This document shows positions 59,335 to 64,000 of a DNA stretch of 64,000 bases, piece after piece; the stretch's first letter is position 1, and each line of letters begins with the position of its first letter. Source of the DNA: an uncultured Salinimicrobium sp. (lineage in GTDB: Bacteria; Bacteroidota; Bacteroidia; Flavobacteriales; Flavobacteriaceae); assembly GCA_946887075.1 (NCBI GenBank), contig CAMPKA010000011.1, positions 1-64,000 of the forward strand. Reading direction: 5' to 3'. A model generated the notes under the pieces. The model was not told where the DNA came from and made no database searches. It saw only the letters and a program-made list of their open reading frames with translations. Position numbers and translations under genes: made by a program.

Positions 59335-59381
59335 CCGGCTCTGCGAGCCGGAACATTGTCAGCTGGACGACTTCACAAGTC
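59335..59381. repeat. Two adjacent perfect hairpins between converging genes
   Basis: CCGGCTC/GAGCCGG with a 3-nt loop (59335-59351) and CGACTT/AAGTCG with a 3-nt loop (59367-59381) lie between the deacetylase and ssb 3' ends. There is no T tract, so they are not classical terminators, but the tandem arrangement is likely to affect transcript ends. Confidence 0.55.
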
Positions 59382-59406
59382 GGCGCAGCATTTGCCCGCC
59401 TTCGGC

Positions 59407-59739
59407 TCATTTCCCGAGAAGCAGGAGTTCGTTGCACACGACTTCGGTGACGTACTTTCGGTCGCCTTCCTTGTTCTCATAACTTCGGTTGACCAGCTTG
59501 CCCTCAATTCCGATCTGCTTGCCTTTCTGGACGAAGTTCTCGATGAAATCTGCGGTGCTACCCCAGGCCACCACATTGTGCCATTGGGTTTCGGTGATTT
59601 TCTCGCCTTGGGCGTTCTTGTAGATCTCATCGGTGGCGATGGAGAACTTGGCCAGCTTTCTGCCGGATTCGAGGGTCAGGATTTCAGGAGCGCTTCCCAC
59701 GTTCCCGATCAGTTGTACTCGGTTTCTTAAAGCATTCAT
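59407..59739 (-). CDS. ssb: Single-stranded DNA-binding protein, tail-less paralog
   Basis: This 110-residue SSB consists of only the OB fold: NRVQLIGNVGSAPEILTLESG, KLAKFSIATDEIYK, QWHNVVAWGSTADFIENFVQKG and GKLVNRSYENKEGDRKYVTEV. It ends right after CNELLLLGK. The Gly/Pro-rich linker and acidic DDDxPF tip that normally recruit repair and replication proteins are missing, with no frameshift in sight. The start at 59739 (MNALRNRVQLIGN) is standard; an ATG at 59778 would add an unusual leader. A second, tailed SSB probably exists elsewhere. Confidence 0.92.
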   Translation of the reverse strand: MNALRNRVQLIGNVGSAPEILTLESGRKLAKFSIATDEIYKNAQGEKITETQWHNVVAWGSTADFIENFVQKGKQIGIEGKLVNRSYENKEGDRKYVTEVVCNELLLLGK

Positions 59740-59788
59740 GATAATAGGTATTAGATCAGTTGAAAATCGTTTGTTCATTCCAACAGCA

Positions 59789-59796
59789 CAAACCTA
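59789..59796 (-). promoter_or_regulatory. -7 box of ssb
   Basis: TAGGTTTG on the minus strand matches TAnnTTTG and gives a leader of about 45 nt to the ATG at 59739. No -33 TTG was identified. Confidence 0.5.
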
Positions 59797-59919
59797 TTAT
59801 GCTTTAGGAGGTCTACTCGGGAGATAAAGATTTGTTTTCGTTTATATCTGATTACAATCGTTTGTACACGGTTATTTCGTTGGGATTTTCACTAATTTAC
59901 GCCTCAACCAACTCTTTCT

Positions 59920-60396
59920 ATGAAGCCAACCTCAGTCAAGGAAATCAGGGAACAGCTCCAATTTCTGGAGCCATACGAACTACAGGAAGTCATCCTCCGT
60001 CTTGCCAGGTTCAAGAAGGAAAATAAGGAATTGCTGACCTACCTCTTGTTCAAAGCCAAGGACGAAGATGCCTTCATAGATGAGGTTGAGCGGGAGATCG
60101 AAGCCGATTTTCAAGGGATTAATCGGAATAGCTACTTCTACATGAAAAAGAGTATGCGGAGGATTCTGAGGAATGTGAAGAAGTATAGTCGGTATTCCGG
60201 AAAAAAGGAAACGGAGAGTGTACTCCTCCTTTGCTACCTGAAAAACATGAATGAAATTTCGCCCTCTGTACATCGGGATCGGGTTTTGAAGAAACTTTAC
60301 CAGCGACAGCGGGAAAAGTTGGAGCTGCATATTTCTACCCTGCACGAAGACCTGCAATTTGATCTTAAGCGGGAGCTCGACCTCCTGCCGCACTAA
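59920..60396 (+). CDS. Uncharacterised helical protein
   Basis: This 158-residue, highly charged, mostly helical protein (KPTSVKEIREQLQFLEP, VILRLARFKKENKELLTYLL, SMRRILRNVKKYSRYSG) has no signal peptide or membrane segment. It contains a basic patch (KKSMRRILRNVKKYSRY) that could bind nucleic acid. I do not recognise a named family, though similar hypotheticals occur in flavobacteria. It is divergent from ssb and has a 108-nt gap to the next gene. Confidence 0.75.
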   Translation: MKPTSVKEIREQLQFLEPYELQEVILRLARFKKENKELLTYLLFKAKDEDAFIDEVEREIEADFQGINRNSYFYMKKSMRRILRNVKKYSRYSGKKETESVLLLCYLKNMNEISPSVHRDRVLKKLYQRQREKLELHISTLHEDLQFDLKRELDLLPH

Positions 60397-60504
60397 GCGG
60401 AGGCATACCTGTAGCATTCCCTTCCGATATAAGGACCGGGTAGACGAATCTCCCTAATGTGGATTTGTTTTGGCAGGCCAGCAGGTTTTTTTTTAAATTT
60501 AGCT

Positions 60505-60852
60505 ATGGAGAAGTCTTGTCTGGAATGCGGGGAAAGGCTTGTCGGCCGTGCTGACAAAAAGTTCTGTGGCGATTATTGCCGCAATGCCTATAATAACAAA
60601 CGCAATAAGGACCAGAAGAACATTGTCCGCAATGTGAACAATCTGCTCAGAAGGAATTACCGGATTCTTGAGGCCTTGAACCCCGGCGATAAGACCAGAA
60701 TAAGTAAAAGCAAACTTCAGACCGAGGGATTCAATTTCGAATACTTTACAAGTATTTATACCACCAGGTCGGGTAATACCTATTATTTCGTATATGATCA
60801 GGGATATCTGCCACTGGAGGGGGATTATTACGCTCTTGTCAGGAGGAATTAG
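60505..60852 (+). CDS. Small zinc-ribbon protein
   Basis: This 115-residue protein starts with a treble-clef/zinc-ribbon-like cluster CLECGERLVGRADKKFCGDYC (Cys pairs at about residues 5, 8, 21 and 25), followed by RNAYNNKRN, as in DUF2116-like proteins. The rest is a small alpha/beta region ending YYALVRRN. I take the ATG at 60505; an upstream in-frame ATG at 60457 adds 16 unrelated residues. Function is unknown. Its stop overlaps the stop of the converging CBS gene by 3-4 nt. Confidence 0.78.
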   Translation: MEKSCLECGERLVGRADKKFCGDYCRNAYNNKRNKDQKNIVRNVNNLLRRNYRILEALNPGDKTRISKSKLQTEGFNFEYFTSIYTTRSGNTYYFVYDQGYLPLEGDYYALVRRN

Positions 60853-61316
60853 AATTCCCAGTTCTGGCCTTTAAGGTTGATAGCTGCCCTGAGGACATCG
60901 CTTTGGCTGAGCTGACCGATTAGTTTACCCTCTCTGACAATTGGAAACCGCCGGAATCGATGTTCGATAAATTTCTTGGCCGCGTCGAGCACGTTCATGT
61001 CCGGATCGATTGTGACTACATCACAGGTCATCCTGTCACCAACCGTGTGGTTTTCCATCGGCATGTTATAATACCTGCTGTCGGAAATGTGCTTGACGCA
61101 ATCTCCCTCAGAGATCACGCCGAGAAGCATTCCTTCGTCATCTACCACACACCCTCCAGAAATCTTGTTTTTGTGGAGAAGTTCCATCACTTCGAACACA
61201 GGCTGATCTTTTCTAAAGGTGATCAGATCCGTCGACATGTAGTCTGATACACAAATAGGGGCTGTGGTTGCCTTTACAGGTTCAGCTCTTCTTCCCTGGA
61301 AACTCTTAATACCCAT
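60849..61316 (-). CDS. CBS-domain pair protein
   Basis: This 155-residue cytosolic protein consists of two CBS domains in tandem: VSDYMSTDLITFRKDQPVFE with CVVDDEGMLLGVISEGDCV, and DRMTCDVVTIDPDMNVLDAA with FPIVREGKLIGQLSQSDVLR. Such Bateman modules sense adenine nucleotides. As a stand-alone pair it may regulate a partner protein; none is adjacent. The N-terminal 20 residues are basic (GIKSFQGRRAEPVK). It converges on the zinc-ribbon gene and is divergent from the M28 peptidase gene. Confidence 0.9.
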   Translation of the reverse strand: MGIKSFQGRRAEPVKATTAPICVSDYMSTDLITFRKDQPVFEVMELLHKNKISGGCVVDDEGMLLGVISEGDCVKHISDSRYYNMPMENHTVGDRMTCDVVTIDPDMNVLDAAKKFIEHRFRRFPIVREGKLIGQLSQSDVLRAAINLKGQNWEF

Positions 61317-61451
61317 AATCCATGTATTTGAGAATGAGGATTTAAAATAAGGAATTTGGGTGAGCTGTCGCCCTGGGACCGGATTTATTAATAATAATTT
61401 ATGATTCCCATCGAATTCGTTTTTTTCGTATGCTTTTGGATATATTTGGTC

Positions 61452-63773
61452 ATGATTAAGAATATCCTGGCTTTCGTTTCATTCCTTATTCTCATTCTCG
61501 CCGTCTGCTGGAGTTTCTATCAGCGGGTGCCACATCCTGATCTTGATGATCCTGTTCCTGTAGAAGATTTCTCAGTAGCTCGTGCATATAACCATGTCCA
61601 GAACATTGCCCAAGCTCCTCATTATGTCGGGTCCGCAGCTCATTCCAGGGTGCGGAATTACTTGGTAAGGGAATTGGAAGCCCTGGGCCTTCTGGTGGAG
61701 ACCCAGGAGGGTATTGTGATAAACGGAGAGGGAATCGTGACCCGACCTCAGAATATCCTCGCCAGGATTCAAGGAAGCGGCAGGGGGAAAAGCCTGTTGA
61801 TCATGACCCACTACGACAGTGCGATGCATTCCTCTTTTGGTGCCAGTGATGCGGGGAGCGGAGTTTCGGTCATTTTGGAAGGAATTCGTGCCTTTATGGC
61901 TTCAGGAGCCAAGCCTCTCAATGATATTATCATCCTGTTTACGGATGCTGAGGAGCTAGGGCTCAACGGAGCTGCTCTGTTTGTTTCGGAACATCCCTGG
62001 GCAGAGGAGGTTGGAGTCGCCCTTAACTTCGAAGCTAGAGGAAGTGGAGGAAGTTCATTTATGTTTCTGGAACCCACCCTGGGAAACAGGGAGCTGATAC
62101 GCCATTTTATCGAGGCAGATATTGATAATCCGGTCTCCAATTCCCTGGTCTATAGCATCTATAAAATGCTTCCTAACGATACCGACCTCACCGTGCTTCG
62201 GGAACAGGGTGGGATCAATGGGTTCAATTTCGCTTTTATCGACGATCACTATGACTACCATACCGCTCTCGATATTCCTGAAAACCTCGATAAAAGCAGT
62301 CTCGCCCATCATGGAAATTACCTGATGCCACTGCTGGAATATTTCAGCCGTATCCCGCTTGAGGAGATGAATTCTGATGAAGAACTGGTATTCTTCGATA
62401 TTCCAATAGCTGGAATTGTGGCCTATCCTTATTCGTGGATTCCGGGGCTACTCATGGCCGCCGGTATTGGCTTGATGCTTTTACTGGGAACAGTGTTGTA
62501 CCAGAAAAAAGCATCGCTATCGGAGATCCTGATCGGAGCGTTCGTCTTCTTCATTTCTCTCTTGATGTCAGGGGGGTTGACCTGGGGATTGTGGGAGCTC
62601 GTTCTTTTGGTTTATCCGGAGTACCAGGAAATGGAGCATGGTTTTACCTATAACGGGTACTGGTATATTGGGGCTGTGATTTTTCTCAGTCTTGGCCTCA
62701 ACTTCTATATATATAATTTTTTTCGAAGGAAGGCTGGCTATGTGGATTTGTTTCTTTTTCCCCTGTTTTTCTGGTTTGGGCTTTGCGTCCTTTTTGGGAT
62801 TTATCTAAAGGGGGGCTCCTATTTCGTCATTCCGCTGATTTTCGGTCTTCTACAGATCGTGCTGATGTTGGTGCGCCCCAGGTGGTTGGTCGTGGCCCAA
62901 AGCCTGCTTTCTCTGCCAGCGGTGTTTATTTTACTTCCCTTCATCCTGATGCTGCCGGTGGCCATGGGACTCCAGATGTTGGTGGTAACGGCTATCCTGA
63001 CTACTTTACTATTCGTTCTGTTATGGCCGGTATTCGGGCTGTATTCGGGGAGGCAACTTCTGGGATTCCTGAGCCTTCTGACTTTTTTCGTGCTTTCCAT
63101 CATTGCTCATTTCAAGTCTGATTTCTCAGAAGATCGTCCTAAGCCCAACAGCCTGGTCTACCTGCTGGACGAGACAACAGGAATAGCTACCTGGAATACC
63201 TACGACGCCATCGGAGATGCCTATACCGCTTCGTTCATCAATGACAGTACTGCCATAAAAACAACTTCAACGGAATTTGAATCAAAGTACAATTCCGGAT
63301 TTGAAAGCACTGCCCTGGCACCCACTATCGCGGTTCCATCTTCTTCCATTCGGGTGAATAAGGTAGGCACCCCCAAGGCGGGACTCCAGAGGTATCAGGT
63401 AAATATCGCACCCAACCGCGAGGTTGATCGCATGGATCTCTATACGGATCTCACCGTGGACTTTGAGGAATTCAAGGTCAACGGAAAAACTGCCCCATAT
63501 CTTAAGGCTGATGCCGGCAGTCACGGCCTTCATATCTTCAGGAACAGGTGGACCGAGAGGTTGCTGACCTATTATCCGGTCAGTCGCGATACATTGAGAC
63601 TGGATATCGTCCTGAAAGAGGGAAGCCAGCCTGTCATCACCGTATTCGAGGCTTCCTATGACCTGCATGAAGAACCACGGCTACAGGTTCCCAAAAGGGG
63701 CACGGGAATGATACCCCGGCCATTCGTAATCAATGATGCGGTGATCACCAAAAAGGAGTTCGCTCTGGAGTAG
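61452..63773 (+). CDS. Membrane-bound M28 metallopeptidase (ERMP1-like)
   Basis: This protein is 773 residues from the ATG at 61452. An N-terminal anchor helix (MIKNILAFVSFLILILAV) is followed by an M28 catalytic domain (about 40-300) with all zinc ligands: MTHYDSAMHSSFGASDAGSG, FTDAEELGLNGA, LNFEARGSGGS and DDHYDYHTALD. From about 330 to 560 come six to eight transmembrane helices, then a C-terminal beta-rich extracytoplasmic domain (about 570-770). The layout parallels eukaryotic ER metallopeptidase 1 and other Bacteroidetes M28 membrane peptidases. The catalytic part should face the periplasm. An in-frame ATG at 61401 would extend the anchor region and cannot be excluded. Confidence 0.9.
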   Translation: MIKNILAFVSFLILILAVCWSFYQRVPHPDLDDPVPVEDFSVARAYNHVQNIAQAPHYVGSAAHSRVRNYLVRELEALGLLVETQEGIVINGEGIVTRPQNILARIQGSGRGKSLLIMTHYDSAMHSSFGASDAGSGVSVILEGIRAFMASGAKPLNDIIILFTDAEELGLNGAALFVSEHPWAEEVGVALNFEARGSGGSSFMFLEPTLGNRELIRHFIEADIDNPVSNSLVYSIYKMLPNDTDLTVLREQGGINGFNFAFIDDHYDYHTALDIPENLDKSSLAHHGNYLMPLLEYFSRIPLEEMNSDEELVFFDIPIAGIVAYPYSWIPGLLMAAGIGLMLLLGTVLYQKKASLSEILIGAFVFFISLLMSGGLTWGLWELVLLVYPEYQEMEHGFTYNGYWYIGAVIFLSLGLNFYIYNFFRRKAGYVDLFLFPLFFWFGLCVLFGIYLKGGSYFVIPLIFGLLQIVLMLVRPRWLVVAQSLLSLPAVFILLPFILMLPVAMGLQMLVVTAILTTLLFVLLWPVFGLYSGRQLLGFLSLLTFFVLSIIAHFKSDFSEDRPKPNSLVYLLDETTGIATWNTYDAIGDAYTASFINDSTAIKTTSTEFESKYNSGFESTALAPTIAVPSSSIRVNKVGTPKAGLQRYQVNIAPNREVDRMDLYTDLTVDFEEFKVNGKTAPYLKADAGSHGLHIFRNRWTERLLTYYPVSRDTLRLDIVLKEGSQPVITVFEASYDLHEEPRLQVPKRGTGMIPRPFVINDAVITKKEFALE

Positions 63774-63799
63774 ATGTGGTTTACTGGTTCAAATGAAAA

Positions 63800-64000
63800 T
63801 CACCAGATCCTGACACGGTCTTCTGGAGCAACGTACATGGAATCCCCTGGCTGAATATCGAAAGCCTTATAAAATGCGTCGATATTCTGAAGCGGTACCA
63901 CTGCTCTATACATGCCCGGAGAATGAGGGTCCGTCCTAATTTTGTTTCTTAGTGCTTCATCCCGCATTTTGGTACGCCATACTGTCGCCCAGGACAGGAA
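63800..64000 (-). CDS. M13 (neprilysin/PepO-like) metallopeptidase, C-terminal fragment
   Basis: The last 66 codons of a minus-strand gene run off the window end. The translation FLSWATVWRTKMRDEALRNK, then DPHSPGMYRAVVPLQNIDAF and GDSMYVAPEDRVRIW with a TGA stop, is the unmistakable C-terminus of M13 endopeptidases, which end in the conserved CxIW-type tail (here RVRIW). The zinc site (HExxH) lies outside the window. It converges with the M28 membrane peptidase, 26 nt apart. Confidence 0.9.
   Translation of the reverse strand, partial: FLSWATVWRTKMRDEALRNKIRTDPHSPGMYRAVVPLQNIDAFYKAFDIQPGDSMYVAPEDRVRIW

Noticed and set aside
1..64000. CRISPR arrays or cas genes
   Set aside because: No regularly spaced repeats and no Cas-like proteins were seen on either strand.

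Overview
The window reads as a chromosomal segment of a marine-type Bacteroidetes, most likely family Flavobacteriaceae. The evidence is promoters of the TTG-N17-TAnnTTTG type, little use of Shine-Dalgarno sites, a type IX secretion (T9SS) C-terminal domain, DUF3078, DUF3109, DUF4286 and DUF1028 proteins, and family-typical Pth, RibF and MetG architectures. I cannot name the genus from sequence alone. Base composition is moderate across the core and clearly richer in A+T in a short accessory stretch (about 4.8-7.5 kb).

Layout. 0-4.8 kb: the 3' part of a tRNA-Asn, proC, a secreted M28 peptidase, a single-domain HD hydrolase, a small lipoprotein with a duplicated HGxPGHxC motif, a DUF1028 protein and tRNA-Arg(CCT). 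4.8-7.5 kb: accessory DNA behind that tRNA, with decayed IS110-family transposase pieces around an HTH-membrane protein, an orphan methyltransferase and about 500 bp of apparently empty DNA. 7.5-11.1 kb: one very large outer-membrane protein (degenerate calcineurin domain, kinase-like middle, BamA-like barrel). 11.2-24.9 kb: divergent tadA/dxs, DUF3078, a T9SS-sorted BNR-repeat protein, dgt with a degenerate ribonucleotide reductase R2-like neighbour, DUF3109, a small membrane protein plus a half-size FAD oxidoreductase, an S41 protease with dCMP deaminase, a HupE-like protein and a DinB protein. 25-37.6 kb: tRNA-Leu(CAA), an orphan Toprim primase, then core housekeeping genes: prs, rplY, pth, ribF, an HTTM membrane protein, serS, a TPR lipoprotein-type protein, DUF4286, rsmA, mgtE and a D-2-hydroxyacid dehydrogenase.

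37.6-43.2 kb: a minus-strand block (YwbE, NAD-binding protein, PlsC-GNAT lipid synthase fusion, aspartate kinase, GNAT), then fbp. 43.3-49.1 kb: the complete four-gene ligase-associated DNA repair operon (exonuclease, ATP-dependent ligase, DEXH helicase, PdeM). 49.1-52.1 kb: GH15 glucoamylase-like enzyme plus glucose dehydrogenase, a likely glucan-to-gluconate pair. 52.2-64 kb: mfd, a lipoprotein, metG, a class IV-type histone deacetylase, a tail-less SSB, two small uncharacterised proteins, a CBS protein, a membrane M28 peptidase and the C-terminus of an M13 metallopeptidase running off the end.

Most of the window is ordinary core genome. The parts that deserve attention are the R2-like pseudoenzyme beside dgt, the giant phosphatase/kinase-like/BamA protein, the IS110 remnants with possible non-coding RNA relics behind tRNA-Arg, and several genes whose promoter -7 box sits only 3-6 nt before the start codon.
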